Positions 7,291 to 15,917 of a stretch of DNA of 33,340 nucleotides are shown in pieces (position 1 is the stretch's first letter; each line of letters opens with the position of its first letter). The position numbers were made by a program, and so were the translations under genes. The notes beneath the pieces are model-generated. The model was not told the origin of the DNA. It worked only from the letters and a program-made list of their open reading frames with translations, and did no database searches. The stretch is from the IMG/VR virus record IMGVR_UViG_3300036985_002839, positions 1 to 33,340 of that record; one strand, 5' to 3'. Source of the stretch: a virus.

Positions 7291-9519
7291 ATGCAAATTC
7301 ATACTCCTCCAGGAGAGTTACATATTTTAAGGTCGTGGAAGTCTAATGGACAGCGATCTTGGAAAGGTGTACAAGGTGGCCGGTATTGGTTGGTAGATAA
7401 TATGCAGTGGTTTAACGAATTTTATGCAAAACTTAAAACTCAAAAAGTAATTGCTATAGACACCGAAACTAGTGGATTGAATTGGGTACACAGTCATACT
7501 GCGGGTATTGTGGTTGGTTGGGATATTGAAAACAACTATTATCTTCCGATAGGACACACAACAGGTGAACCACAGTTAGATATTGAAGAAATTAGAGCAC
7601 CATTACAAGAAGTTTTTGCGGACAGAGAAGTAATTAAGTGGTTTTGGAACGAGAAATTTGACCGACACTTTTTGTGTAAGAGTGGGTTAGAAGTTGTAGG
7701 TCCGCGTTACGATGGAGTCTTACTGGTACACCTTCTGGATGAGAATAGTGAAAAGGGATTAAAAGAACTATCCGAAAGGTATATTGATGAACAATCAAGT
7801 CAATGGGAGCACGCACTAAAAGAATGGCGTGTTGCAGAATCAAAAGCTAGAAGGACTGCTTTTTCCGAGTTTTTGAAATCAGAAATATCATCTAATAGTG
7901 AGACCTATAAGTTATTTCTTGATAAAAATCCAAGCATTACACTGTCGGGTTTTACTAAGCTAGAAATTAACGCGAAGTTAAAAGATTTTGTTAAAGACAT
8001 ACACAAAGATCATCCACTATCTAAGAATAAATTATCAGACATTTCATATGATCAAATTATTTTGGATGTTATAGCTCCATACGCGTGTGCAGATACGCAT
8101 TATACATTGTTGCTAGCTAATAAGTTCAAAACTGATGTGTTTAATCACGAACAATTATGTAAATTATACGCTAATGAAACAGAATTGTCGTCTGTGTTGT
8201 ATGACGTAGAGAAAGGTGGAATCAAAATTGACATACCGTATCTAAAGAAGATTGCACCTGAGTTACAAAAAGAAATTGATGAAGCTGAAGCAGATGTATA
8301 CAAAGAAGTAGGATATGTTTTTGATGTTAGTTCTAATCCTCAGTTAGTTAAAGCTCTTCAAGATAAAGATGTAAGTTTAACAAAGCTAACTAAGAAGGGT
8401 AAAGAAGCACAAAGGAATGGGGATATAGACAAAGTTGCATATGCTGTAGATGCAGAAGTTTTAGACGAGCTAGCGAGTCAGTATCCTGTAGCTGAAAAGG
8501 TGTTAACATATCGAACTAAGACCAAAATTCTTAACACATATGCGTTAGGTATAACTAATCTGGTAGATTCTGTTGATATTATTCATCCAAATTTTAACGC
8601 AAATGTATCTACAGGTCGAATGTCTTCTTCTGACCCGAACTGTCAAAATATTCCGAATCAAGACAAAACAATTAGAAAAGCTTTTATTCTGCCTGATTTA
8701 CAAGATGATGTACATAGTGACTTTTTGTTTTTGTTTTTTGATTTTAGTCAAATTGAGCTTAGGCTCACCGCGTCATGGTCTCAAGATCCGAGTATGTTAG
8801 CTGCTTATTGTCCGACAGCTCCAGGCTGGATTGGCAAAGAGCAAGATTTACACACACTAACCTGTGCTGAGGCTGTACTACGCAAACCTATCGAAGAAGT
8901 ACTGAATATTTTAAAGGATTCCACACACCCAGATTATGATAAGGTCAAATGGGCCCGTAACGTTGCAAAGCGGGTTAACTTTGGTATAGTGTACGGTGCA
9001 GAAGCCCCTACTATTCAACGACAAGTCTCTACACCAAAACAACCAGTATCTGTAGAAGAGTGTGAAGATTACATTAAAGGATATTTTAAGAAATATGTAG
9101 GAGTACATGAATGGATTAAACGTACACACAACTTTGTAAAACAAAACGGTTGGGTGCAGAATTCTTTTGGTAGATATCGTAGATTATCTGATGCAAAAGG
9201 TTATAAAAAATGGGAGGTATCTAGAGCCTGTCGTCAAGCAGTAAATTTTCAAATCCAGAGTGATGCTGCTGACTTATTTAAGCATTCGATCGTTCGTATA
9301 AATAAAATCTTGCAAAAAAACCACGCAAAGACTAGAATAGTGAATTTCGTACACGATGAAGTCCAGTTTTACTGGCACAAGAAAGAGCTAGATTTAATAC
9401 CACAGGTTAAGGATGCATTAGAGAATTGGCCCCAATTCAGTGTACCTATCATTGCAGAAGTAGAAATGTCAACGAGAGATTGGTCTGGAAAACGAAAACC
9501 AAAAGAAAAGAAAGGTTAG
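7291..9519 (+). CDS. polA: DNA polymerase I-type (family A) with 3'-5' exonuclease
   Basis: A 742-residue protein. The proofreading domain shows Exo I AIDTETSG (near residue 55), Exo II NEKFDRHFL (near 120) and Exo III YACADTHYT (near 263), with all acidic residues present. Polymerase motif A is DFSQIELRLTA (near 483), motif B is RNVAKRVNFGIVYG (near 555), where Phe and Tyr are conserved, and motif C is VHDEVQF (near 687). There is no 5' nuclease domain, as usual in phage replicative PolA enzymes. It should be the replicative polymerase working with the DnaB-type helicase. Start ATG 7291 follows the zinc-ribbon gene by 12 bases; its Shine-Dalgarno is weak. Confidence 0.95.
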   Translation: MQIHTPPGELHILRSWKSNGQRSWKGVQGGRYWLVDNMQWFNEFYAKLKTQKVIAIDTETSGLNWVHSHTAGIVVGWDIENNYYLPIGHTTGEPQLDIEEIRAPLQEVFADREVIKWFWNEKFDRHFLCKSGLEVVGPRYDGVLLVHLLDENSEKGLKELSERYIDEQSSQWEHALKEWRVAESKARRTAFSEFLKSEISSNSETYKLFLDKNPSITLSGFTKLEINAKLKDFVKDIHKDHPLSKNKLSDISYDQIILDVIAPYACADTHYTLLLANKFKTDVFNHEQLCKLYANETELSSVLYDVEKGGIKIDIPYLKKIAPELQKEIDEAEADVYKEVGYVFDVSSNPQLVKALQDKDVSLTKLTKKGKEAQRNGDIDKVAYAVDAEVLDELASQYPVAEKVLTYRTKTKILNTYALGITNLVDSVDIIHPNFNANVSTGRMSSSDPNCQNIPNQDKTIRKAFILPDLQDDVHSDFLFLFFDFSQIELRLTASWSQDPSMLAAYCPTAPGWIGKEQDLHTLTCAEAVLRKPIEEVLNILKDSTHPDYDKVKWARNVAKRVNFGIVYGAEAPTIQRQVSTPKQPVSVEECEDYIKGYFKKYVGVHEWIKRTHNFVKQNGWVQNSFGRYRRLSDAKGYKKWEVSRACRQAVNFQIQSDAADLFKHSIVRINKILQKNHAKTRIVNFVHDEVQFYWHKKELDLIPQVKDALENWPQFSVPIIAEVEMSTRDWSGKRKPKEKKG

Positions 9520-9528
9520 ATTTGCACT

Positions 9529-9882
9529 ATGTCTTTTAAATCATCAAATTCCGGTGAGACTAACTCACCACGACAGAGTATGTTAATTTCAGATACAGCA
9601 AAAGAGATTTCCCTGGTAGCTTCTGCTGCTTCCTATACTTTACTTGTAAAGACACTGGAGCTGGTAAAGTCAGAAGAAGACTTGCCCTTAAGTGGTGGAA
9701 AACAAATAGAATTTTTGTTCTATATGGATTCTGCAAAACAAATGTCAGAGATAGCTAAGAATATGTTTGAGTTAGGATCTTCTGCCCGTAAAGAAGCCTT
9801 CGATATGATGGAGTATGTAGATAATCATACTGATTTGTTTTCAAGCGGTAATTTAACTAAAAAGGATGTAAAAGCGTCGTGA
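9529..9882 (+). CDS. Hypothetical protein, helical
   Basis: A 117-residue, mostly helical and acidic protein; not recognised. A GAAAGG Shine-Dalgarno overlaps the end of the polymerase gene. It is rich in Ser, Lys and Glu with no Cys and no membrane segment. Its stop TGA overlaps the GTG start of the next gene (GTGA), so the two are translated together. Position after the polymerase suggests a replication accessory role, but nothing in the sequence proves it. Confidence 0.65.
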   Translation: MSFKSSNSGETNSPRQSMLISDTAKEISLVASAASYTLLVKTLELVKSEEDLPLSGGKQIEFLFYMDSAKQMSEIAKNMFELGSSARKEAFDMMEYVDNHTDLFSSGNLTKKDVKAS

Positions 9883-10061
9883 TTTATGTAGAAAATCTAG
9901 ATGAACGCACAATTCGCAATTTGAAACGCGCGGAACGTGAAGTACGAAGAGAAAACAGAGAACGTAGTCTTAAGGACTATGAATATTTTGATCCTGAAGA
10001 AGATGAAGAATCATTGCGTTATTTAACTAAGAATAATAAATCAAAAAAGAAAGGTAAGTAA
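9879..10061 (+). CDS. Small, highly charged hypothetical protein
   Basis: A 60-residue protein that begins at GTG inside the GTGA overlap. It is strongly charged: a basic, Arg/Glu-rich helix (residues 10-32), an acidic stretch DPEEDEESLRY, and a Lys-rich tail. Its stop TAA overlaps the next ATG (TAATG). A nucleic-acid- or protein-binding adaptor is conceivable; the family is not recognised. Confidence 0.6.
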   Translation: MIYVENLDERTIRNLKRAEREVRRENRERSLKDYEYFDPEEDEESLRYLTKNNKSKKKGK

Positions 10062-10276
10062 TGAAAAAGAAGAAGACTAAGAGGGTATATTTTATTGTCC
10101 GTTCTGATAATAGAAAACCAACTGAAACAGTATATGATGTTGATGGGTATCCTAGTTCTGTTTCTTGTTATACAAATATAAAAGATGCCAAAAAAGATTT
10201 AACATCTCTAAAAGATTCTGCTGGGTCGTCATCGTCAATTAGTCATTGTATTGTAAGTTTTGACCTAGCCTTCTAA
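10061..10276 (+). CDS. Small hypothetical protein
   Basis: A 71-residue protein starting in a TAATG overlap. A basic N-terminus (MKKKKTKRVYFIV) leads into a short alpha/beta pattern with a Ser-rich loop SAGSSSSIS and a terminal beta strand. It is not recognised. It belongs to the coupled set 9529-10276 between polymerase and recombination genes. Confidence 0.6.
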   Translation: MKKKKTKRVYFIVRSDNRKPTETVYDVDGYPSSVSCYTNIKDAKKDLTSLKDSAGSSSSISHCIVSFDLAF

Positions 10277-10295
10277 TTGTGAAAGGATTGTAACT

Positions 10296-10832
10296 GTGAA
10301 ACTTCCTGAAATTAAAATTCAAATTAATGGTATTGAGTACGATAATTCGTATACGTCCGATATTAGGATTGATAGAACTAATTTGGACGAAGAGTTATCT
10401 TCACAAGCTGAAAAGTATAGTTATTACGCATTCTTAGCTGCGGAAGCAGAGTTTATACACGCTTGTAAGAAGCAAGAGTTAGAGCGGTTGTACGGACATT
10501 TAGACTACGAAAAACGCTCTGCGGCAGCAGCTGCCAAAGAAGGTGGTAGTGCCGTGAAGTGGACTGAGAAAATGTATGAAAGTGAAGTAATTACAGACAA
10601 ACGCTATACAGCATTAGCAAAGGAGGTTCTAGAAGCACGCTTGTTAGCTGACCAATTGAAAGTGTGTGCTAACGGCTTCGCACAAAGACGAGAAATGTTG
10701 ATATCTCTAGCATCAGGACACAGAAACTCTCTATTACCACACCGTGTTATAGAAGAACAAACAGAAACAACAAAAGAAATTATTAGACAAAATAGACGAC
10801 ATTCACCTACAACAACAAACAACAATACCTAA
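10296..10832 (+). CDS. Putative recombination mediator (UvsY-like architecture)
   Basis: A 178-residue protein from GTG 10296, with AAGGA upstream. It starts with a short beta segment (IKIQINGIEYD) and continues as two long helices, one EAEFIHACKKQELERLYGHL and another around EVLEARLLADQLKVCANGFA, ending in RREMLISLASGHRN. Two helices with an Arg-rich end (FxxRxxML) are the layout of UvsY-type mediators that load UvsX/RecA onto SSB-coated DNA. SSB and RecA genes lie just downstream. Assignment rests on layout and context; I see no decisive motif. A coiled-coil structural protein is the alternative. Confidence 0.4.
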   Translation: MKLPEIKIQINGIEYDNSYTSDIRIDRTNLDEELSSQAEKYSYYAFLAAEAEFIHACKKQELERLYGHLDYEKRSAAAAAKEGGSAVKWTEKMYESEVITDKRYTALAKEVLEARLLADQLKVCANGFAQRREMLISLASGHRNSLLPHRVIEEQTETTKEIIRQNRRHSPTTTNNNT

Positions 10833-10880
10833 TTAACCAAACAACAACTAACAAATTATCGAAATCATAGGAGAATTATT

Positions 10881-11126
10881 ATGCTTTGGGTTAAACATTT
10901 CAAAGAAAATGGAGATTTTACAACTACGAACTGGAATATAGGGGAAGATACCAGCCCTTTAATGTCTCACTTGTATAACAACAACAACGCAATATATATT
11001 GTAGTAGGTGCGTATGGAGAAGAGTTAGACTATATTCGTAGAGAATTTAACGGATTAGTGCAAAGTAAAAAACCAAATCAAGTATGGTTTGGGGATATTG
11101 CACGTACTATTATTTCAAATCTATAA
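10881..11126 (+). CDS. Small hypothetical protein
   Basis: An 81-residue protein with three Trp and a probable small alpha/beta fold; not recognised. Its ribosome binding region TAGGAGAATTATTATG is identical, including spacing, to that of the SSB gene at 11159, which suggests duplicated or tuned translation signals for abundant products. It lies directly upstream of the SSB gene. Confidence 0.65.
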   Translation: MLWVKHFKENGDFTTTNWNIGEDTSPLMSHLYNNNNAIYIVVGAYGEELDYIRREFNGLVQSKKPNQVWFGDIARTIISNL

Positions 11127-11158
11127 CTCTTTCACATACACACTTTAGGAGAATTATT

Positions 11159-12304
11159 ATGGCTGTAAATTTTGATCGACTAAAAGAACAACAACAAGTT
11201 ATTGATGCTCGTAACGCTCGTGGAGGGTCTTCTGTAAAGTATTTTACCCCCAAGCAAGGTATGAATAGAGTACGCTTATTGCCACCGTGGTTGGAAGATA
11301 ACGTGCAGTGTGAGGATGTATACAAGGAAGTGAGTATGCACTTTGGTGTAGGTCCTAACGGGATGTCGTTTGTTTGTTCATGCCAGGGGTGTCCAATTTG
11401 TGAGTTTGTGGAGCGTTTACGGAATAGCGGTGATCCTTCGGATTTGGAAACTTCTGAAATTATAAAAGCCAAGGTTCGTTATAGTAGCAATATTATTGAT
11501 CTTGATGATCCTATTTATACAGAAAAGGATGTACAAGAATACCGGTCTAAGATGAAGGATCCAACCAAAGAAGTTCCTTTTGCAGTTGGAGACAGTAAGA
11601 TTCAGCTGTTTTCTTATGGTTCTGATGTTTGTGGTAAGCTGTTGCGTCTATTTAACGCCTTAAAGCTTGATATTTCTGACCTAGACCATGGTTACAATGT
11701 AATTATTGACCGAAGTGGTACTGGTCGTAATACCAAGTATAACTCTGTAATGATTCATCCAGAGCAAAAAGGGTGTGTTCTGTCAAAGAAAGGTAAGGAT
11801 TTATCTACAAGTGAAGCATTAAAGGTTATTCCTAATCTTTCTTTAATTTTAATTCCAAAGTCTATGGAAGATATGGTTGCAGCTATTAACGGCACTACAG
11901 TGGGATCGTTGTCGTCTAATAGCTCTGCTTCAAAACCTGTTCTACCTCCACCTGTTAGGGCTCCTGCACTGCCGGCCATTGTTGCCAAACCAGCAGCAGC
12001 CAAGCCTGTATCAGTGACTCCAGTAGCTGGAACGTCTGTGATAGCCGCGCCAGCAGAAGATGACACACCTTCTTGTTTTAAGGATGTTGAAATATGGTCA
12101 GATAAAGATCCAGAGTGTGTTGGTGGTAAGGTGGGAAATGAGGATTTTGATAAGTGCCCATTTTGGCAGGTATGTGGTGAGTCCGTAGGTAAGCTACAAC
12201 AGGTTCGTAAGGGTCGACGCAGTGCAACTAAGCCTGTGGTTGCCGAAGTTAGTAATGAAGCTGGTGAGTTAGAAGCCGAGCTAGCAGCTGCTATTAAGAA
12301 GTAG
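11159..12304 (+). CDS. Single-stranded DNA-binding protein, gp32-like
   Basis: A 381-residue protein. ATG 11159 is chosen because AGGAG lies eight bases upstream and the protein then starts MAVNFDRLKEQQQ. The core has KYFTPKQGMNRVRLLPPW followed by a Cys cluster CSCQGCPIC near residues 72-80, the zinc-binding hallmark of T4 gp32-type SSBs. A Pro/Ala-rich linker (about 260-300) leads to a second set of four Cys in PSCFKDVEIW, DPECVGG and DKCPFWQVCGE (about 305-341), not typical of gp32. The tail is acidic (EAGELEAELA). Family role: coats ssDNA and organises replication and RecA loading. RecA-like and possible UvsY genes flank it. Confidence 0.85.
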   Translation: MAVNFDRLKEQQQVIDARNARGGSSVKYFTPKQGMNRVRLLPPWLEDNVQCEDVYKEVSMHFGVGPNGMSFVCSCQGCPICEFVERLRNSGDPSDLETSEIIKAKVRYSSNIIDLDDPIYTEKDVQEYRSKMKDPTKEVPFAVGDSKIQLFSYGSDVCGKLLRLFNALKLDISDLDHGYNVIIDRSGTGRNTKYNSVMIHPEQKGCVLSKKGKDLSTSEALKVIPNLSLILIPKSMEDMVAAINGTTVGSLSSNSSASKPVLPPPVRAPALPAIVAKPAAAKPVSVTPVAGTSVIAAPAEDDTPSCFKDVEIWSDKDPECVGGKVGNEDFDKCPFWQVCGESVGKLQQVRKGRRSATKPVVAEVSNEAGELEAELAAAIKK

Positions 12305-12326
12305 CATTTTACCCTAAGCATAAACC

Positions 12327-13973
12327 ATGCCAAAAGAATCTAGTATAAATTCTATACTAGATAATCTTCAAGAAGATCTAAATAAAGCATTTGGAGATGA
12401 CTCCGTAATGCGCTTAGATTCTCAGGAAGCATTATCTCGTGTAGACCATTGGGTGTCTACTAGGAGTATTATAGTAGATGCTGTGTTACGTGGAGGTAGA
12501 CCAGCTGGGTCGTCTCTTATGCCGTTTGGGAGACAAGTTGAAATATCGGGACCTAACGGTTGTTTAGACGGAAATACATTTATTCCGTATACTACACACA
12601 ATTCTAATGGAAAAAAAATTAATCATAAAGGTGGTACTATAGAGCACCTGTACAATATATTCAACAAAGGTAAGACAGGAGTTTATTACACCACCACGTG
12701 TATGAAGGATGATGGCTGTTTTTTTAACAACCGAATATCAGGTGTAGTGAAAACAGGAACTAAGACGTGTTTTGAGGTGACAACGATTACTGGTTACAAA
12801 ATAGAGGCTACAGAAGACCATAAATTTTGGGTAGGTACTCGATTTGTAAAACTAAAACATCTACAGGTAGGTGGTGTAGTTTATGTACACAATGGAACTA
12901 GTGTTCATCATCTGGACGAAGATACAACTAACGATGATGTAAATAACTTGGTAGTTATGTCCACAAGTGAGCACACTGCCTTACATTGTAAGGATAAGCC
13001 TAATAGTTTAAGGTATGTGGCGGTAGAGGATACTATTAAGTCTATAACGTGTGTAGGTGTGAAGTCTACTTATGATATTAAAATGGAATCTCCATTTAAT
13101 AATTATGTAGCCAATGGGTTTGTGGTACACAATAGCGGTAAGAGTACATTGTGTGCTCAAATCGCAGCAGAAACACAATCTAAAGGAGGAATTGTAATTA
13201 CAGTAGATACTGAAGAACGTATTGATACAGGGTATTGGACAAAGCTAGGTGTGGACGTAGGTACGATACTGCGTATACAAGCCGGTAGCGTGGATGATGT
13301 TTTTAATAAACAATACACGGCGTTAAATTTATTGAAAGCAAAAGCTCCAGATAAATTGGTTTTGATGGTGTGGGATTCATTAGGAGGCACACGTCCTATA
13401 GATATGGTGGACGATAAAGCAAAAGAAACTCCAATGGAGCAAGCAGAGAAGTTTGCTATGCGTCAAGCTAAACGAATTAGTCAAGGTATGGAGTTGATTA
13501 ACGGTGTAGTGGCGAGTACAAGAGCCTGTTATCTTTACACTAATCATGAATACACTAAAATGGGAGTTACGTACGGTAGTGCAAGAGAGACTAGAGGTGG
13601 AGAAAAACCGAGATATTTAGCTACGGTTAGGTTACAGTTAACCCCTATAGGACACATTTACGAAGAGGATTCAGTAACTGGACAAAAGCAGGTAATTGGT
13701 AATAAAGTACAAGTTAAAGCTCTAAAGAACTCGATGGCGGGGATTTTGATGACGCGGGAAGCTGTGGTTATGGCTAATAGAGGCTTTGTTAACGAATACG
13801 CTGTGTTTGATATTGCAACCAGGTTGGGTTTGATAACAAAGAGTGGTAGTTGGGCCAAGTTTAAGGGTGCAGAAAAAGAGTACAGTTTTCAAGGCTTTAA
13901 CGGGTTTATGGAGTCTGTTGTTCCTACTAAAGATTATGAATCGTTGTTTGCAGATGTTGTTTCTCAGTTATAA
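12327..13973 (+). CDS. RecA/UvsX-like recombinase precursor containing an intein
   Basis: The 548-residue precursor would splice to 357 residues. N-extein ends ISGPNG and C-extein starts SGKSTLCAQIA, so together they restore a RecA Walker A GPNGSGKS. Further RecA features are VITVDTEERID, Walker B LVLMVWDSLGG, and the ssDNA-binding L2-like area followed by ARETRGGEKPRYLATVRLQL. Known role: strand exchange on SSB-coated DNA. The intein breaks the P-loop, so unspliced protein should be inactive. ATG 12327 has no strong Shine-Dalgarno. Neighbours are SSB upstream and a small helical protein downstream, then the SbcCD genes, forming a recombination and repair block. Confidence 0.92.
   Translation: MPKESSINSILDNLQEDLNKAFGDDSVMRLDSQEALSRVDHWVSTRSIIVDAVLRGGRPAGSSLMPFGRQVEISGPNGCLDGNTFIPYTTHNSNGKKINHKGGTIEHLYNIFNKGKTGVYYTTTCMKDDGCFFNNRISGVVKTGTKTCFEVTTITGYKIEATEDHKFWVGTRFVKLKHLQVGGVVYVHNGTSVHHLDEDTTNDDVNNLVVMSTSEHTALHCKDKPNSLRYVAVEDTIKSITCVGVKSTYDIKMESPFNNYVANGFVVHNSGKSTLCAQIAAETQSKGGIVITVDTEERIDTGYWTKLGVDVGTILRIQAGSVDDVFNKQYTALNLLKAKAPDKLVLMVWDSLGGTRPIDMVDDKAKETPMEQAEKFAMRQAKRISQGMELINGVVASTRACYLYTNHEYTKMGVTYGSARETRGGEKPRYLATVRLQLTPIGHIYEEDSVTGQKQVIGNKVQVKALKNSMAGILMTREAVVMANRGFVNEYAVFDIATRLGLITKSGSWAKFKGAEKEYSFQGFNGFMESVVPTKDYESLFADVVSQL
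12561..13133 (+). other. Intein with HNH endonuclease in RecA P-loop
   Basis: This covers residues 79-269 of the precursor (191 residues). It starts with Cys in CLDGNTFIPY (block A). Block B is ATEDHKFWVG, with the conserved Thr and His. Block G is NGFVVHN, followed by Ser as the first C-extein residue. Between B and F is an HNH-type segment: HHLDEDTTNDDVNNLVVM then EHTALHC, with the HH, the Asn pair before Leu, and His residues at the end. It is a small intein with a minimal HNH domain. Splicing boundaries are clear from the restored Walker A. Confidence 0.92.
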
Positions 13974-13987
13974 AAAGGAGAGTTATA

Positions 13988-14272
13988 ATGCGACCTAAGA
14001 AGGATAAGTTTGAGGATTTGACACCTGAATTTAAGGATTCAGTGCAGGTAGCGAAATCTGAAGAAATTAGAAGTAAGTTAGCTAATTTATCGTTAGCTCA
14101 AGTATCGCTCAAGGAAGCGAAGAGCAACGATGAAAAGCTGAAAGAAGCTGTAGAGGTGAAGAAAGAGCTAGAAGCGCCTTATCGTGATTCACTTAAGCAA
14201 CTTCGTTTGCAGACAGAATTTCTTCATTTTACATTGCAAGATCGGGGAGAAGACGTACAAGCCTTTGAATAG
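13988..14272 (+). CDS. Small helical protein next to RecA
   Basis: A 94-residue, highly charged protein, nearly all predicted helix (Lys 17, Glu 14 by eye), with an AAGGAG Shine-Dalgarno. Residues 20-75 look like an antiparallel coiled coil (LANLSLAQVSLKEAKSNDEK, then VEVKKELEAPYRD). Not recognised. Position behind the RecA-like gene suggests a recombination accessory protein, but this is only context. Confidence 0.65.
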   Translation: MRPKKDKFEDLTPEFKDSVQVAKSEEIRSKLANLSLAQVSLKEAKSNDEKLKEAVEVKKELEAPYRDSLKQLRLQTEFLHFTLQDRGEDVQAFE

Positions 14273-14299
14273 ATGTTATTTTTAGAAACTATTTAACCT

Positions 14300-14342
14300 A
14301 ATACCTGCATTATTTCATAAAAAATGGGATAATGCAGGTATT
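14300..14342 (+). terminator. 13-bp perfect hairpin between genes
   Basis: AATACCTGCATTA at 14300-14312 pairs perfectly with 14330-14342 around a 17-base loop. It ends 20 bases before the metallopeptidase ATG at 14363 and is followed by only three T residues in TTTG. It may terminate the SSB-RecA transcript or control translation of the next gene by structure. The U-tract is short, so termination is uncertain. Confidence 0.45.
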
Positions 14343-14362
14343 TGTATGCTAGGATGTGTACT

Positions 14363-14833
14363 ATGAAAAAATGTGACTTTGACTTAAGCTATAAAAAATT
14401 GAAAAAGGTTGCTACAGAACATGGATACAAGATCATGTCTGTATCTCAAAAAGAAATGAATAAGGTACTTATGTTGGGTAGTGGGTATTGTAATCCTATT
14501 ACAAAAGTAATATGTATTACGAATAAGTATAATAGAGAAGAGTCCTTAATATTGTTGTCACATGAAATAGGGCATATGCTAGATTTTTCTAACCGAGACA
14601 AAAAAACTAGAGAACGACTTCTTGACAAGTTGTCTTACATTAACCACAAGTTGAATCATACACATAAGTTTTCTATTAAAGACCAATACTTTTTATATAA
14701 GTGGGAATTAGATGCTTGGAAGTTAGGTAAGGACTTATTGATTAAATTACAAATTCCTGTATTTAAAGATACTTTTAGGTTACTCCGAGGAAAGTCAATG
14801 TTTGGATACTTTTTAATGTGTAACGGAGAATAA
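14363..14833 (+). CDS. Zinc metallopeptidase, ImmA/IrrE-like
   Basis: A 156-residue protein with HEIGHMLDF (H67, E68, H71), the HExxH zinc-binding and catalytic motif, and a later ELDAWKLG that could provide the third ligand. The size and layout match small ImmA/IrrE-type peptidases, which in the family cleave repressors. The start is ATG 14363 (AGGA eight bases before); TTG 14342 and ATG 14354 are upstream alternatives but 14342 falls in the hairpin. It sits between the RecA block and SbcCD. A target in host stress response or a phage repressor is inference. Confidence 0.7.
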   Translation: MKKCDFDLSYKKLKKVATEHGYKIMSVSQKEMNKVLMLGSGYCNPITKVICITNKYNREESLILLSHEIGHMLDFSNRDKKTRERLLDKLSYINHKLNHTHKFSIKDQYFLYKWELDAWKLGKDLLIKLQIPVFKDTFRLLRGKSMFGYFLMCNGE

Positions 14834-14835
14834 CT

Positions 14836-15912
14836 ATGAAAATCCTAATTTTTGCTGACTTACACGCACACCCATTTGGACCGTATTCCACGGTTTTAGA
14901 AAACGGAATGAATAGCAGATTAAATGATGCAGTGAATTGTCTAGAGCAGATATTTACATATGCTGATGATAACGATATAGGAATGGTGTGGTTTGCTGGA
15001 GATATGTTTCATACTAGAAAAACCATCACCATACAAGCACACAAAGCCGTGTACGATGTTCTTAATAAGTTTCATCAAAATGACATATGTGTGATAATGC
15101 TGCACGGCAATCACGATCAAGCTGATAGACACGGTAATGATCACAGTTTACATTCGTTCAGAACACTTAGTACAGTTATTGATAAACCGCAGTGGCTAGA
15201 GTTTAGTGGTTCGGACTTAGATAAAGCGTTTTTGTGTGCTGTACCATATATTGAAGATGTGAGTGTTATAAAGACTTTAATTAACAAAAAGTTAGTGGGT
15301 TCGGATACCAATATTCCTAAGTTTTTCTTAGGACATTTCGGTATTACAGGAGCCAAATTGGGGGCAGATTTTGTGTATGAGAATACACATGACGCGTCTA
15401 TAAATGACTTAAATGCACATATTTTTGACGCAGGATTTTTAGGTCATTTCCATCTACCACAACAGCTAAGTCAGAACTTTTGGTATGTAGGAGCACCTCT
15501 ACAACATACGTGGGGTGATGTAGGACAGACCCGTGGGTTTGCTGTTTATGATACCAACACAAAGCAATACACTATGCACGAACTAAAAGCTCCAAAGTTT
15601 GTACGTATGGTTAGTGATGTGTGTTCTGAATCTACTGATAATTACGTCCAATTGTATGACAAACGTATTTGGTCAGAGGATGAGAAAGAGAATTTTAAGC
15701 ATAAACTAAAAGCAAGGTCGTTTGAAGTGCTTCCTATTTTAAAAGATAAAAATGTAGAAAGTTTACCTCGTATAGACTTTAAGCCGGGTATGGCGTATCC
15801 AGAGATCATAAAGATGTATGTAGCATCTGGGGTGCAGTCTACAGACGAGTTGGATAGTTCCTACCTAACGAAACTTGGTACAGAACTTTTACTAGAAGCG
15901 GAGAAGGTGTAG
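14836..15912 (+). CDS. sbcD: SbcD/Mre11-like nuclease subunit (T4 gp47-like)
   Basis: A 358-residue calcineurin-like phosphoesterase. Metal-binding motifs in order are FADLHAH (residues 6-12), WFAGDMFH, MLHGNHDQADRHG, LGHFGITG and LGHFHLPQ, all intact. The family is the nuclease subunit of SbcCD/Mre11-Rad50, processing DNA ends and hairpins. It begins 3 bases after the metallopeptidase stop, with GGAG before the ATG. The gene for the ATPase partner follows after 5 bases, so the two are co-translated. It could resolve palindromes such as those at 4363-4598. Confidence 0.93.
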   Translation: MKILIFADLHAHPFGPYSTVLENGMNSRLNDAVNCLEQIFTYADDNDIGMVWFAGDMFHTRKTITIQAHKAVYDVLNKFHQNDICVIMLHGNHDQADRHGNDHSLHSFRTLSTVIDKPQWLEFSGSDLDKAFLCAVPYIEDVSVIKTLINKKLVGSDTNIPKFFLGHFGITGAKLGADFVYENTHDASINDLNAHIFDAGFLGHFHLPQQLSQNFWYVGAPLQHTWGDVGQTRGFAVYDTNTKQYTMHELKAPKFVRMVSDVCSESTDNYVQLYDKRIWSEDEKENFKHKLKARSFEVLPILKDKNVESLPRIDFKPGMAYPEIIKMYVASGVQSTDELDSSYLTKLGTELLLEAEKV

Positions 15913-15917
15913 TAGCA

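Noticed and set aside
11084-11158. 25-residue N-terminal extension of the SSB
   Set aside because: It overlaps the upstream gene; a strong Shine-Dalgarno precedes ATG 11159.
11755-12333. 192-codon minus-strand frame
   Set aside because: It lies opposite the SSB gene, has no motif, and the plus-strand product is a clear gp32-like protein.
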